A DNA stretch of 48,260 nucleotides. Source: Erysipelotrichaceae bacterium (GTDB taxonomy: Bacteria > Bacillota_I > Bacilli_A > Erysipelotrichales > Coprobacillaceae). Below, piece by piece: positions 9,375-19,263 of this stretch. Within the stretch, counting starts at the first letter, position 1, and each line of letters opens with the position of its first letter. The stretch lies in contig JAJQFG010000037.1 of the NCBI GenBank assembly GCA_021201315.1, positions 1 to 48,260 on the forward strand. The letters run 5' to 3'. The notes beneath the pieces were generated by a model. That model did not search any database. It worked only from the letters and a program-made list of their open reading frames with translations, and was not told the origin of the DNA. The position numbers were made by a program, and so were the translations under genes.

Positions 9375-9815
9375 ATGAAGCTACATGATTTACAATACAC
9401 AGAAGGTGCACGTAAAGCTAGAAAGCGTGTAGGTCGTGGAACTGGTTCTGGTCATGGTAAGACATCTGGTAGAGGACAGAAGGGTCAAAACTCAAGATCT
9501 GGTGGAGGTAAGAAACCAGGATTTGAAGGTGGACAAACTCCATTGTTCATGCGTTTGCCAAAACGTGGTTTCACAAATGTTAATAGAATTGAATATGCAA
9601 TCGTTAATATTGAAGACTTAAATAGATTTGAAGCAGGTAGTGTTGTAGATTTAGCTGCATTAAAAGAATGTGGTTTAATCAAAAAAGAATTAGATGGCTT
9701 GAAAGTTTTAGGAAATGGCGAATTAAACGTTGCATTGACTGTAAAAGCTAAAAAATTCTCTAAATCAGCTGTTGCTGCTATAGAAGCTGCAGGTGGAACA
9801 ACTGAGGTGATTTAA
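9375..9815 (+). CDS. rplO: 50S ribosomal protein L15
   Basis: A 146-residue L15 ([20 protein letters not shown]). The N-terminal half has the glycine/arginine-rich extension ([19 protein letters not shown]) that penetrates 23S rRNA. The C-terminal half is the globular L15/L18e domain. The stop lies one base before the secY start, so secY is very likely translated by coupling. Confidence 0.98.
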   Translation: MKLHDLQYTEGARKARKRVGRGTGSGHGKTSGRGQKGQNSRSGGGKKPGFEGGQTPLFMRLPKRGFTNVNRIEYAIVNIEDLNRFEAGSVVDLAALKECGLIKKELDGLKVLGNGELNVALTVKAKKFSKSAVAAIEAAGGTTEVI

Positions 9816-9816
9816 G

Positions 9817-11118
9817 ATGTTAGACTTTTTTAGAACTGTTTTTAAAAAAGGGGAGCTACGTCAAAGAATCGTTTTTACATTAGGTATGCTATTTGTATTC
9901 CGTTTAGGAGCTGCTGTAACTGTTCCTGGCATTGATGCAAGTGTGATTAGTTCAAGTACTTCTGGAAGTGGAATATTAGGTATTATAAGCATGCTTGGTG
10001 GTGGTATGTTAGAACAATTTTCATTGTTTTCATTAGGTGTTTCGCCTTATATTACTGCCTCAATTATCATTGAATTATTATCAATGGATGTTATTCCTAT
10101 CTTGACGCAATGGCAAAAAGAAGGAAATACAGGAAAGAAGAAAAAAGATAAAGTTACACGTTATGTAACATTAGTGTTAGCTATTATTCAAGGTACATCA
10201 TTAACATATGCCTTCGATAAAGGCTATGGTATATTAGAATCATCATCTTGGATGAATTATGCTTATGTTGTATTAATAATGGTAGCAGGTAGTATGTTGG
10301 CAATGTGGATTGGTGATCAAATTACTGAAAAAGGTGTTGGTAATGGTACATCACTGTTGATTTTTACAGGTATTGTTTCAAACTTACCACAAAATTTTAT
10401 TAGTACATTTAATACATTAGTATCATTTGATGAAGGAACAACAACTATGATATTAGGTATATTATGGTTTGTCTTATTTGTTGTAGTATATCTTGCTATT
10501 GTTATCTTTGTTGTTTTTAATGAAGGTGCTACACGTAAGATTCCAATTATATATGCTTCTAGTTCAAATACTGTTATGCGTACAAGAGAACAAACTCATA
10601 TGCCTATTAAAATTAATAGTTCTGGAGTTCTTCCTGTTATTTTTGCAGCATCAGTACTTGCTGCACCTAGAACTATTATAAGTTTTATGGAATCAAATGA
10701 TATTACAGAATTTATTGATACAATTTTGAATTATCAAGAACCAGTTGGATTTTGCTTATATATTATTATGATTATTTTATTTGCATTTTTCTATTCTAAT
10801 TTACAAATTGATGCCGAGAAAATCTCTGATGATTTAAAAAAGAATGGTGGCTCAATTCCGGGTGTTAGAACTGGTAAGGATACTCAAAATTATATTAGTC
10901 GAGTTTTAAATCGTGTTACTGTTTGTGGTGCTTTATTCCTTGTGATTATAGCTGCAATTCCTATTATTACTCCTGTTATTTGGGAGTTAACAGAGGATGC
11001 TTCTGTATCATTAGGTGGTACTGGTTTGATTATCATTACAGGTGTTGCGTTGGAAACAACGAAACAGATTAAGACATTGGTTACTCGTAAAGAGTATCAT
11101 GGCTATATTAGAAAATAG
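9817..11118 (+). CDS. secY: Preprotein translocase subunit SecY
   Basis: A 433-residue SecY with about ten hydrophobic segments, the central channel of the Sec translocon in the cytoplasmic membrane. Diagnostic blocks include FSLFSLGVSPYITASIII near the plug/TM2 region and IPGVRTGKDTQNYISRVLNR in the cytosolic loop before TM9. The length is normal. It occupies its standard place after rplO and before adk. Translation is probably coupled to rplO through the one-base gap. Confidence 0.98.
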   Translation: MLDFFRTVFKKGELRQRIVFTLGMLFVFRLGAAVTVPGIDASVISSSTSGSGILGIISMLGGGMLEQFSLFSLGVSPYITASIIIELLSMDVIPILTQWQKEGNTGKKKKDKVTRYVTLVLAIIQGTSLTYAFDKGYGILESSSWMNYAYVVLIMVAGSMLAMWIGDQITEKGVGNGTSLLIFTGIVSNLPQNFISTFNTLVSFDEGTTTMILGILWFVLFVVVYLAIVIFVVFNEGATRKIPIIYASSSNTVMRTREQTHMPIKINSSGVLPVIFAASVLAAPRTIISFMESNDITEFIDTILNYQEPVGFCLYIIMIILFAFFYSNLQIDAEKISDDLKKNGGSIPGVRTGKDTQNYISRVLNRVTVCGALFLVIIAAIPIITPVIWELTEDASVSLGGTGLIIITGVALETTKQIKTLVTRKEYHGYIRK

Positions 11119-11138
11119 TAAGCAGGGGAGTGTTAATT

Positions 11139-11786
11139 ATGAATATTATTTTAATGGGGCCTCCTGGAGCTGGTAAGGGGACTCAAGCTGCAAGATTAGT
11201 TGAAAAGTATGGCTTGGTACAAATATCAACTGGAGACTTATTTAGAAAAGCTTTACGTGAGCAAACACCTTTAGGTGTTACTGCTCAAGGATTTATGCAG
11301 AAGGGACTTCTTGTACCAGATGAAGTTACTATTCAAATGGTTAAGGAATATATAAGTGATAATACTTTTGAAAATGGATTTATTTTAGATGGATTTCCTA
11401 GATCTATTCAACAAGCTGATGAGCTAGTGAATATGGCTGAAGAATTAAATTTTAAAATTGATGCAGTTATTAATTTAGATATTCCAACCAATAAACTTAT
11501 TGCTAGATTATCTGGCAGAAGAACATGCAAACAATGTGGTTCAACATTCCATATTGTTTATAATCCACCTAAAACAGAAGGTGTTTGTGATAACTGTGGC
11601 GGTGAATTATATCAAAGAGAAGATGAAAGTGAAGAAGCTGTTCAAGTTAGATTAAATACGTATGATGAGCAAACAAAACCTTTGATTGATTATTATACAG
11701 AGAAAGGACAACTTATTAATGTTGATGGTGACCAATCTATGGAAGACGTCTTCAAAGACATTGAAAAATGCTTGGAGGATAATTAA
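11139..11786 (+). CDS. adk: Adenylate kinase
   Basis: A 215-residue adenylate kinase, interconverting ATP + AMP and 2 ADP. The start is the ATG at 11139 ([17 protein letters not shown]); AGGGGAG ends 8 bases upstream, and a GTG at 11130 falls inside that site. The P-loop GPPGAGKG and the NMP-binding domain with DGFPR are present. It has the long LID form with a Cys4 zinc site (CKQC ... CDNC), typical of Gram-positive enzymes. The stop overlaps the map start (TAATG). Confidence 0.98.
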   Translation: MNIILMGPPGAGKGTQAARLVEKYGLVQISTGDLFRKALREQTPLGVTAQGFMQKGLLVPDEVTIQMVKEYISDNTFENGFILDGFPRSIQQADELVNMAEELNFKIDAVINLDIPTNKLIARLSGRRTCKQCGSTFHIVYNPPKTEGVCDNCGGELYQREDESEEAVQVRLNTYDEQTKPLIDYYTEKGQLINVDGDQSMEDVFKDIEKCLEDN

Positions 11787-12535
11787 TGATTGTCACTAAA
11801 AATCAACGAGAAATTGAACTTATGAGAGAAGCAGGAAGAGTTGTTGGACTTGTTCATGTTAAACTCAGAGAATTTATACAACCTGGTGTTACTACAAAAG
11901 AAATTAGTGATTATTGTGACAAGATTATTCGCAATCAAGGTTGTACCCCTTCATTTCTAAATCTCTATGATTTTCCAGAAGCTGTATGTACATCAATTAA
12001 TGAAGAGGTAGTACATGGTATTCCTGGTAATAGAGTATTAAAAGATGGAGATATTATTTCAGTTGATGTTGGTGCTTGTTTTAAGGGTTATCATGGTGAT
12101 AGTGCCTGGACTTATGCAGTTGGAAATATAAGTGAAGAGGCACAAAAACTAATGAAAATAACTGAAGAAGCATTGTATGCAGGTTTAGCAATGGTTAAAC
12201 CAGGCAATCGTTTATCCGATATTTCTCATGCTGTTCAGGTCTATCTTGAAGATCATGGCTGTTCTACTCCTCGTGATTATACTGGTCATGGGATTGGACA
12301 AGAAGTTCATGAAGATCCCACCATTCCAAATTATGGACCAGCTGGTAAGGGACCACGTTTAAAAGCAGGAATGGCCTTAGCTATAGAACCCATGGCTCAT
12401 TTAGGTGGTTGTGAAACAGAAACATTAAACGATGGCTGGACTGTAGTTACTAAAGATAGAAGTTTAGCAGCACATTATGAGCATACTATAGTAATTACTC
12501 ATGATGGATATGAGATTATGACAAAACAAGATTAA
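11786..12535 (+). CDS. map: Methionine aminopeptidase, type I
   Basis: A 249-residue type I methionine aminopeptidase that removes the initiator Met from new proteins. All five metal ligands of the pita-bread fold are visible: D94, D105, H168, E201 and E232. H77 is the active-site histidine. There is no N-terminal zinc finger extension, consistent with type Ia. The ATG overlaps the adk stop, so the pair is translationally coupled. Confidence 0.98.
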   Translation: MIVTKNQREIELMREAGRVVGLVHVKLREFIQPGVTTKEISDYCDKIIRNQGCTPSFLNLYDFPEAVCTSINEEVVHGIPGNRVLKDGDIISVDVGACFKGYHGDSAWTYAVGNISEEAQKLMKITEEALYAGLAMVKPGNRLSDISHAVQVYLEDHGCSTPRDYTGHGIGQEVHEDPTIPNYGPAGKGPRLKAGMALAIEPMAHLGGCETETLNDGWTVVTKDRSLAAHYEHTIVITHDGYEIMTKQD

Positions 12536-12553
12536 AAGGGGAGTTTTGAATCA

Positions 12554-12775
12554 ATGGCAAAAAAAGATGACGTTATAGAGGTAGAAGCAACTGTTCTTGA
12601 AACATTACCTAATGCTATGTTCAATGTACAGTTGGAAAATGGTGCAGTTATATTGGCTCACGTTTCTGGTAAAATCCGTATGAATTACATTCGCATTTTA
12701 CCGGGTGATAGGGTAACTGTTGAAATTTCACCATATGATTTAACACGTGGGCGCATTACATTTAGACATAAGTAG
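12554..12775 (+). CDS. infA: Translation initiation factor IF-1
   Basis: A 73-residue IF-1, a single S1/OB-fold domain ([20 protein letters not shown]). It blocks the A site during initiation. Family length is 72 residues. It follows map by 18 bases and precedes rpmJ, the standard firmicute order. Confidence 0.98.
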   Translation: MAKKDDVIEVEATVLETLPNAMFNVQLENGAVILAHVSGKIRMNYIRILPGDRVTVEISPYDLTRGRITFRHK

Positions 12776-12803
12776 TTAATACCCATAAGGAGGTAAAAAG
12801 AAG

Positions 12804-12917
12804 ATGAAAGTAAGACCATCTGTAAAACCAATTTGTGATAAATGCAGAGTTATTAAACGTAAGGGTCGCGTTATGATTATTTGCGAAAACCCAAAACATA
12901 AACAAAGACAAGGTTAA
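12804..12917 (+). CDS. rpmJ: 50S ribosomal protein L36
   Basis: A 37-residue L36 beginning [14 protein letters not shown], a very short gene that simple length cut-offs miss. The zinc ligands Cys11, Cys14, Cys27 and His32 (C-x2-C-x12-C-x4-H) are all present, so it is the zinc-binding C+ form. ATAAGGAGG precedes the ATG. It lies 28 bases after infA and 18 bases before rpsM, its usual place. Confidence 0.98.
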   Translation: MKVRPSVKPICDKCRVIKRKGRVMIICENPKHKQRQG

Positions 12918-12935
12918 TAGGAGGATTATTAAAAC

Positions 12936-13301
12936 ATGGCTCGTATAGCAGGTGTTGATATCCCGCGTGATAAGCGTGTGGTAGTTTCTTTAACTTATAT
13001 CTATGGTATCGGTAATTCTACAGCTAAGAAAATTTGTGAAGCTACTGGTATTAGTGAAGATACAAGAGTTAAGAATTTAACTGAAGAAGAAGAAGGAAAA
13101 CTTCGTAGAGAAGTTGAAAATTATAAAGTCGAAGGAGATCTTCGTAGAGAAGTTGCATTAAACATTAAACGTTTAATGGAAATTGGATGCTATAGAGGTA
13201 TCCGTCATCGTAAAGGTTTACCAGTTCGTGGTCAAAGAACAAAGACTAATGCACATACTCGTAAGGGTAAGGCTCGTCCAATAGCTGGTAAGAAGAAATA
13301 G
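12936..13301 (+). CDS. rpsM: 30S ribosomal protein S13
   Basis: A 121-residue S13 ([26 protein letters not shown]) with the helix-two-turn-helix domain and the basic tail that reaches the P-site tRNA. S13 forms intersubunit bridges with L5. Length and position (rpmJ-rpsM-rpsK-rpoA) are standard for the alpha operon. Confidence 0.98.
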   Translation: MARIAGVDIPRDKRVVVSLTYIYGIGNSTAKKICEATGISEDTRVKNLTEEEEGKLRREVENYKVEGDLRREVALNIKRLMEIGCYRGIRHRKGLPVRGQRTKTNAHTRKGKARPIAGKKK

Positions 13302-13314
13302 GAGGTTGAACTAA

Positions 13315-13710
13315 ATGGCAAAGAAAAGAACAGTAACTCGTGGTAAAAGACGTGTTAAAAAGAATATAGCAAAAGGTGTTGCACATGTACATTCAACTTT
13401 CAATAACACAATTGTTACAATTTCTGATGAATTTGGTAATGTTATTTCTTGGTCAAGTGCAGGTGCTTTAGGTTTCAAAGGATCTAGAAAGTCTACTCCA
13501 TATGCAGCTCAGATGGCTGCTGAAGCTGCTGCAAAAGCATCTATGGATCATGGAATGAAGACAGTTGATGCATGTGTTAAAGGTCCTGGGCCAGGACGTG
13601 AAGCTGCTGTGAGAGCATTACAAGCTGCTGGATTAGAAGTTACTTCAATTAATGATGTAACACCAATCCCTCATAATGGTTGTCGTCCACCAAAACGTCC
13701 TCGTGGATAA
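13315..13710 (+). CDS. rpsK: 30S ribosomal protein S11
   Basis: A 131-residue S11, part of the platform near the E site. The conserved [10 protein letters not shown] strand and the C-terminal block [18 protein letters not shown], which contacts 16S rRNA, are intact. It has an AGGAGG ribosome binding site and lies 13 bases after rpsM. Confidence 0.98.
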   Translation: MAKKRTVTRGKRRVKKNIAKGVAHVHSTFNNTIVTISDEFGNVISWSSAGALGFKGSRKSTPYAAQMAAEAAAKASMDHGMKTVDACVKGPGPGREAAVRALQAAGLEVTSINDVTPIPHNGCRPPKRPRG

Positions 13711-13750
13711 TGAATTTATAAGTAGTTATTTCTAAGTGAGGAGGGAAATA

Positions 13751-14695
13751 ATGCAAAAATTTGAGAAGGCTAATTTTCAAATCGAAGAAATGGATGAAAA
13801 CTCAAACTATGCGAAGTTTATTGTTGAACCTTTAGAAAGAGGTTTTGGAACTACATTAGGTAATTCACTTCGCAGAGTCTTATTGTCATCTATTCCTGGA
13901 TGTGCAGTTTATGCAGTGAAAGTTCAAGGAGCTATTCATGAATTTTCTGCTGTTGATGGTGTTGTGGAAGATGTCACTGCTATTATTCTACAAATTAAAA
14001 AGTTAGTGTTTGAAATTGATAGCGATGATGATGTTACAATGATTATTGATGTTAAGGGTCCTGCTGTTGTAACAGGAGCAGATATTCAATGTCCTTCTGA
14101 TGTGACAATGATATCTAATGATCTTGTAATTGCGCATGTTGCTGAAGGAGCACATTTCTATATGGAAATGTATGCACATAAGGATAGAGGATATGTTAGT
14201 GCAGATCAAAATAAAAAATTAATTAATACAATTGGTGTTATTACAACAGATTCTATCTTTTCACCAGTTGTCAATGTTGCTTACGCAGTTGAACCTACAC
14301 GTGTAGGTCAAAGTGCTAAATATGATCAATTGACATTGGAAATTACAACAGATGGCTCTATTCCACCACATGAAGCTTTATCAATTGCTGCTAAGATATT
14401 AGTAGAACATTTAAATATGTTTGTGGAATTATCTAATATGGCTCTTAATATGGAAGTCATGAGTGAAACAGAAGAAGATACAAGTAATAAAGTATTAGAT
14501 ATGACAATCGAAGAATTAGATTTATCTGTACGTTCATATAATTGCTTAAAGAGAGCTGGTATACAAACAGTTCAAGAACTTGCTTCTAAGAGCGAAGACG
14601 ACATGATTAAAGTTAGAAACTTAGGTAAGAAGTCATTAAAAGAAGTTAAAGAGAAATTAATTGAATTAGGATTAGGTTTCAGACCTGTAGACTAA
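13751..14695 (+). CDS. rpoA: RNA polymerase alpha subunit
   Basis: A 314-residue alpha subunit. The start is the ATG at 13751 (MQKFEKANF), just after GAGGAGGG; an in-frame ATG at 13736 lies upstream of that site. The N-terminal dimerisation domain has the [18 protein letters not shown] block. The C-terminal domain (residues ~245-314, [17 protein letters not shown]) contacts UP elements and activators. Full length. Confidence 0.98.
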   Translation: MQKFEKANFQIEEMDENSNYAKFIVEPLERGFGTTLGNSLRRVLLSSIPGCAVYAVKVQGAIHEFSAVDGVVEDVTAIILQIKKLVFEIDSDDDVTMIIDVKGPAVVTGADIQCPSDVTMISNDLVIAHVAEGAHFYMEMYAHKDRGYVSADQNKKLINTIGVITTDSIFSPVVNVAYAVEPTRVGQSAKYDQLTLEITTDGSIPPHEALSIAAKILVEHLNMFVELSNMALNMEVMSETEEDTSNKVLDMTIEELDLSVRSYNCLKRAGIQTVQELASKSEDDMIKVRNLGKKSLKEVKEKLIELGLGFRPVD

Positions 14696-14717
14696 TGATT
14701 GGAAGGAGCACTCATTT

Positions 14718-15080
14718 ATGGCAAAGAATAGAAAATTAGGGCGTGTATCATCTCACCGAAAAGCCATGTTACGTAATCTAGCAACTGATGTTATTATGTA
14801 TGGAGAAATTCAAACAACAGTTACTAGAGCTAAAGAAGTACGTAGTGTTGTTGAAGACTTGATTAGTTTAGGTAAACGCGGTGATTTACACGCTAGAAGA
14901 CAAGCTGCTGCTATATTACAAGATGTAGTTGATCCAGAAACTGGTAAAACAGCAGTTCAAAAATTATTTGATGATGTAGCACCTAAATATGCAGATAAGA
15001 ACGGTGGTTATACACGTGTCTTAAAGACATATAATCGTAAAGGTGATAATGCCCCAATGGCAGTTATTACATTATTATAA
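14718..15080 (+). CDS. rplQ: 50S ribosomal protein L17
   Basis: A 120-residue L17 ([22 protein letters not shown]). It lies at the base of the large subunit near the exit tunnel. This is the last gene of the S10-spc-alpha superoperon; a strong terminator follows 6 bases after the stop. Confidence 0.98.
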   Translation: MAKNRKLGRVSSHRKAMLRNLATDVIMYGEIQTTVTRAKEVRSVVEDLISLGKRGDLHARRQAAAILQDVVDPETGKTAVQKLFDDVAPKYADKNGGYTRVLKTYNRKGDNAPMAVITLL

Positions 15081-15086
15081 GAATGA

Positions 15087-15111
15087 GACGATGAATTTCA
15101 TCGTCTTTTTT
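15087..15111 (+). terminator. Terminator of the S10-spc-alpha superoperon
   Basis: A perfect 8-bp stem, GACGATGA / TCATCGTC, with loop ATT is followed by six T. It sits just after rplQ and cuts the ribosomal operon off from the downstream regulator gene. Confidence 0.92.
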
Positions 15112-15133
15112 GTAAAATATAAACGAGGTGATA

Positions 15134-15979
15134 ATGTTGCTTATACATAAAATTGAAAACACTCACTTTTCTTCAAGTGAAAGTGCGATTATAGATTATA
15201 TTTTAAAAAAAGGTGTAAAAATTAAAAATATGACTACAACAGAAATAGCAGCTGAAACTTATACATCAGCTTCACTTTTAATAAGAGTAGCAAAAAAATT
15301 AGGATATAGTGGTTGGAATGAATTTAAAGAAGCATATTTGGATGAACTACAATATTTATATGCAAATAATCAAGTAGATGCTTGTATTCCTTTTGTTGTG
15401 TCAGATGATATGATGAAGATAGTACAAAATATTTCGAGTCTGGAAAAAGAAACTATAGATGATACTGTTTCATTGTTAAAACATGACGATTTATCGTTAG
15501 CCTTAAAATATCTTAGAAATGCTGATGAAATAGATATATACGTGTCACAACAATATGCCCCTTTAACTCATATATTTAAAGAAAACATGATGCTTATTAA
15601 CCATTATGTCAATATCTATGATCTTAGTAGTGATTCATATATTCATGCAACTATGAGTTCTAATAAAAAATGTGCCATCATTATTTCATATGCTGGCAAA
15701 AGAAAAACTATGTCTAATATTTGTTTAAAACTAAAAGAAAAACAAACTCCTATTATTGCTATAACATCAATAGCTGAAAATGATTTATCAACTTTATCAG
15801 ATGTTACACTACTTGTTTCATCACGAGAATTGATTCATGCCAAAATTGGTAATTTTGCGACAGTACAATCAATTAAGTATATTTTAGATGTTTTATATGC
15901 TAATATTTTTGCAATGAATTATACTGATAATCTAGATTATCGTATGAATATTGGTAAAGAAGTAGAATATATGTATTAG
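15134..15979 (+). CDS. MurR/RpiR-family transcriptional regulator
   Basis: A ~281-residue regulator with two domains. Residues 1-~75 form an RpiR-type helix-turn-helix (MTTTEIAAETYTSASLLIRV, then the YSGWNEFK motif). Residues ~120-260 form a SIS domain that normally binds a phosphosugar. The start is uncertain: ATG 15134 (MLLIHKIENTHF) matches the family, but TTG 15137 is better spaced from CGAGGTGA. It stands alone between two terminators, in the gap where ribosomal and ecf genes are usually adjacent. The controlled sugar pathway cannot be told from here. Confidence 0.85.
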   Translation: MLLIHKIENTHFSSSESAIIDYILKKGVKIKNMTTTEIAAETYTSASLLIRVAKKLGYSGWNEFKEAYLDELQYLYANNQVDACIPFVVSDDMMKIVQNISSLEKETIDDTVSLLKHDDLSLALKYLRNADEIDIYVSQQYAPLTHIFKENMMLINHYVNIYDLSSDSYIHATMSSNKKCAIIISYAGKRKTMSNICLKLKEKQTPIIAITSIAENDLSTLSDVTLLVSSRELIHAKIGNFATVQSIKYILDVLYANIFAMNYTDNLDYRMNIGKEVEYMY

Positions 15980-16003
15980 GATCAATTTTAAATTGATCCT
16001 TTT
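15979..16003 (+). terminator. Terminator after the RpiR-type gene
   Basis: A perfect 9-bp stem, GGATCAATT / AATTGATCC, with loop TTA is followed by CTTTT. Its first base is the last base of the TAG stop codon. It isolates the regulator from the ecf operon. Confidence 0.85.
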
Positions 16004-16031
16004 ATGTAATATATAAATTTTAAAACATTGA

Positions 16032-16060
16032 TTGACAAATAATATGAAGATAAGTACAAT
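16032..16060 (+). promoter_or_regulatory. Promoter of the ecfA1-ecfA2-ecfT-truA operon
   Basis: TTGACA (16032-16037), a 17-bp spacer and TACAAT (16055-16060) form a near-consensus sigma-A promoter. It lies 21 bases upstream of ecfA1 and directly after the RpiR terminator. Confidence 0.88.
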
Positions 16061-16081
16061 GGGTTACATTGGAGGTGCAAA

Positions 16082-16912
16082 ATGGATAATATTATTGAAG
16101 TTAAAAATTTGACTTTTTGTTACGAAGAAGATGTCAAGACAATTGACAATATATCTTTTTCTATAAAAAGAGGTAGTTATACTACTATTTTAGGCCATAA
16201 TGGTAGTGGCAAAAGTACCATTGCAAAATTACTAATGGGACTATTAGAAAAAAATAGTGGGGATATATATATTGATGGTATAGAATTAACAGAGGAGAAT
16301 CTTGCTAAAGTAAGGAATAAAATAGGTATTGTTTTTCAAAATCCTGATAATCAATTCATTGGTTCAACAGTAAGGGATGATATAGCATTTGGTTTAGAAA
16401 ATAATTGTGTAGATCCCTCATTAATGGATGATATTATTGAAGAATATGCTAAAAAAGTTGATATGTATGATTTTTTAGATCATGAGCCTACAAAGTTATC
16501 AGGTGGACAAAAACAGCGAGTAGCCATTGCTGGTATATTAGCAATGGCGCCATCTATTATTATTTTAGATGAGGCAACGAGTATGTTGGATCCTAAGGGT
16601 AGAATGGAAATAAATGCTTTAGTTCATCAGCTTAATAAAGATAAGAATATGACTATTCTATCAATAACGCACGATATAGAAGAAGCAACATTATCCGATT
16701 ATGTTTTACTTATGAGTGATGGGCATATTATTGATTCTGGAACACCTGATGAAATATTAAAAAAGCAAGATGAAATAGAAAACATTGCTTTAGATGTTCC
16801 ATTTGCATACAAAGTATCCTTGGGCTTACAGGCACAAGGAATCGATATTGATACATATATTAATAAAGAAAAGTTGGTGAATAAATTATGTCAATTACAT
16901 TCAAACAAGTAG
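16082..16912 (+). CDS. ecfA1: ECF transporter ATPase EcfA1
   Basis: A 276-residue ATPase of the shared energy-coupling factor module, which powers uptake of vitamins and metals through separate S components. It has Walker A GHNGSGKST (38-46), Q-loop Q87, signature LSGGQ (140-144), Walker B ending D164-E165 and H198. The DEATSMLD sequence after Walker B, in place of DEPT, is characteristic of EcfA1. The 3' end overlaps ecfA2 by 25 bases. Confidence 0.95.
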   Translation: MDNIIEVKNLTFCYEEDVKTIDNISFSIKRGSYTTILGHNGSGKSTIAKLLMGLLEKNSGDIYIDGIELTEENLAKVRNKIGIVFQNPDNQFIGSTVRDDIAFGLENNCVDPSLMDDIIEEYAKKVDMYDFLDHEPTKLSGGQKQRVAIAGILAMAPSIIILDEATSMLDPKGRMEINALVHQLNKDKNMTILSITHDIEEATLSDYVLLMSDGHIIDSGTPDEILKKQDEIENIALDVPFAYKVSLGLQAQGIDIDTYINKEKLVNKLCQLHSNK

Positions 16913-17739
16913 AACATACTTACTCTCAAGATACACCATTTTCATATCACGCATTGAAGGGAGTTAATTTAAATATTGAAACAGGGCATATGACTGCTTT
17001 AATAGGTCATACCGGTAGTGGAAAATCAACGCTTATTCAGCATATTAATGGCTTGCTACAACCAACTGCTGGTGAAGTAGATATTGAAGATGTTATCATT
17101 ACAGCAACTGATAAACCTAAAAGTTTAAAACCTTTAAGAAAAAAAGCTGGTTTAGTTTTTCAGTTTCCAGAATATCAATTATTTGAAGAAACAATTCTTA
17201 AAGATATTATATTTGGACCAAAGAATTTTGGTATGGATGAAGAGAAAACAATAGAAATTGCTAAAGAAACAATAAAGCTTGTTGGGTTGGATGAAAGTTA
17301 TTTAGATAAATCTCCTTTTGATCTATCAGGAGGACAAAAACGAAGAGTTGCTATTGCTGGCATTCTTGCTATGGATCCAGATATTTTGGTGCTTGATGAA
17401 CCAACTGCTGGCTTAGATCCTCAAGGTGCAAAAGAAATGATAGCTTTATTCAAAAAAATCAACGATCAAGGTAAAACGGTTATCTTGGTGTCTCATGATA
17501 TGAATCAAGTTTTACAATATTGTGATGATGTTGTTGTTATGAACAAAGGCAAGGTTGAAAGACATGTTAAAGTTGATGAATTATTTAAAGAAACAGACTA
17601 TTTAACATCACTTAGTATAGATTTACCTATTATTACATCATTTATATTGGAGCTAAACAAAAATGGTTTTCATATTGATCCTTCTATTAAGGATATTAAT
17701 GAACTTATTGAAGTGTTAGGAGGAGAAATTAATGGATAG
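16888..17739 (+). CDS. ecfA2: ECF transporter ATPase EcfA2
   Basis: A 283-residue second ATPase of the ECF module. It has Walker A GHTGSGKST (40-48), Q92, LSGGQ (146-150), Walker B D170-E171 in LDEPTAGLDPQG, and H203. It starts inside the ecfA1 end and overlaps ecfT by 8 bases, so the three subunits are probably made in a fixed ratio. No S component is encoded nearby, as expected for a group II (shared) module. Confidence 0.95.
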   Translation: MSITFKQVEHTYSQDTPFSYHALKGVNLNIETGHMTALIGHTGSGKSTLIQHINGLLQPTAGEVDIEDVIITATDKPKSLKPLRKKAGLVFQFPEYQLFEETILKDIIFGPKNFGMDEEKTIEIAKETIKLVGLDESYLDKSPFDLSGGQKRRVAIAGILAMDPDILVLDEPTAGLDPQGAKEMIALFKKINDQGKTVILVSHDMNQVLQYCDDVVVMNKGKVERHVKVDELFKETDYLTSLSIDLPIITSFILELNKNGFHIDPSIKDINELIEVLGGEING

Positions 17740-18532
17740 TATGATGTTTGGTAAATATATACCTATAAATAGTTATGTGCATAAACTTGATCCTCGTTTA
17801 AAAATAGGTGCTTTAATATTATTATTAGTAACAGTTTTCTTTGATGCAGGATTTATTGGATATGCTATTCTTTCAATTTTTGTTTTAATTATTTCAATAT
17901 TGGCAAAAATGAAAATATCACAAATCTTAAATGCAATGAAACCTATGTTATTTATGATGGCATTTTTAATGATTTTTAATCTATTATTTATTCAAAATGG
18001 AACAATTATTTTTTCAATAGGCTTTATTCATATTTATGATCAAGCAGTTGTTCAAACTATATATATATTTATACGTTTATTATTAATTATTATTATGACA
18101 TCTATTTTAACTGCTACAACTAAACCACTAGATTTAACATTAGGTATTGAATACTTATTAGCACCATTTAAAAAAATAGGTTTTCCTACGCATGAAGTTG
18201 CGATGATTATATCTATTGCTTTACGATTCATTCCAACACTTTTAGAAGAAACACAAAGAATTATGAAAGCTCAAGCTTCTAGAGGTGTAGATTATAGTGA
18301 AGGTACTACAAAAGAAAAAATCTTGTCCATTGTATCATTGATTATACCATTATTTATATCAGCTTTCCAAAGAGCAGAAGACTTAGCTAATGCAATGGAA
18401 AGTAGAAATTACAATCCAGAAGCACCACGTACTAGATATAAACAGCTTCATTGGCAATTATCTGATAGTATTTCATTAATTGCTACAGTTGGTGTTAGTG
18501 CGTGTATCATTGTGATGAGTTTTATATTATGA
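17732..18532 (+). CDS. ecfT: ECF transporter transmembrane subunit EcfT
   Basis: A 266-residue integral membrane protein with several hydrophobic segments (residues ~25-140 and near the C-terminus). The cytoplasmic coupling helices carry the two short motifs that contact the ATPases (QASRGVDY and MESRNY). It couples ATP hydrolysis by EcfA1-EcfA2 to the substrate-binding S component. Its TGA stop overlaps the truA ATG (ATGA). Confidence 0.95.
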   Translation: MDSMMFGKYIPINSYVHKLDPRLKIGALILLLVTVFFDAGFIGYAILSIFVLIISILAKMKISQILNAMKPMLFMMAFLMIFNLLFIQNGTIIFSIGFIHIYDQAVVQTIYIFIRLLLIIIMTSILTATTKPLDLTLGIEYLLAPFKKIGFPTHEVAMIISIALRFIPTLLEETQRIMKAQASRGVDYSEGTTKEKILSIVSLIIPLFISAFQRAEDLANAMESRNYNPEAPRTRYKQLHWQLSDSISLIATVGVSACIIVMSFIL

Positions 18533-19263
18533 GAGTTAAATGTATTGTAAGTTATGATGGCAGTCAATTTCATGGCTTTCAGATTCAAAAAAATCAAAGG
18601 ACTGTGCAAGGCGAAATTCAAAAAGCATTAAAAAAAATTAACGAAGAAGAAGTTATCATTCATGCTTCAGGAAGAACGGATGCTAAAGTTCATGCAATTC
18701 ATCAGGTATTTCATTTTGATACTAAAAAAAATTTACCTGCTAATCAATGGAAACGTGCTATCAATCATTTTATGCCTAATGATATTTATATTTTAGATGC
18801 TTGCTATGTAGATGAAAGCTTTCATTCACGTTATAGTGCTGTAAAAAAAGAATATCGTTACTTACTAAATATGAAAGAGTATAATCCATTTCAAACTGAT
18901 TATGTTTATCAATATGGTAGACAATTAGATATAGAATTAATGAGAGATGCTGCTCAAATATTTTTAGGTGAACATAATTTTGCATCATTTTGTACTTATG
19001 ATTTATATGGTAATACAATAAGAACATTATATTCTTTTGATATAGATGAGCAGGATGGTATTGTGACGTTTACTTTAGTAGGTAATGGTTTTAGAAGATA
19101 TATGGTAAGACATTTAGTAGGTGGTTTGATTCAAGTTGGAGCTAAGCGAACTGATAAAGCATTCTTAGTTGAGCTACTTGAAAGCTGTGGTGAAAAGAAA
19201 TGCTTATTTAAAGCTAAACCACAAGGTTTATATTTACAAGAGGTGTTTTATGAAGAAGATTAA
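18529..19263 (+). CDS. truA: tRNA pseudouridine synthase A
   Basis: A 244-residue TruA, which makes pseudouridine at positions 38-40 of the tRNA anticodon stem. The start is set at the ATG at 18529 (MRVKCIVSYDGSQFHGFQ), overlapping the ecfT stop. The catalytic aspartate is D51 in ASGRTDAKVHA. The ecfT-truA linkage is standard in Firmicutes. Its end overlaps the next gene by 14 bases. Confidence 0.96.
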   Translation: MRVKCIVSYDGSQFHGFQIQKNQRTVQGEIQKALKKINEEEVIIHASGRTDAKVHAIHQVFHFDTKKNLPANQWKRAINHFMPNDIYILDACYVDESFHSRYSAVKKEYRYLLNMKEYNPFQTDYVYQYGRQLDIELMRDAAQIFLGEHNFASFCTYDLYGNTIRTLYSFDIDEQDGIVTFTLVGNGFRRYMVRHLVGGLIQVGAKRTDKAFLVELLESCGEKKCLFKAKPQGLYLQEVFYEED

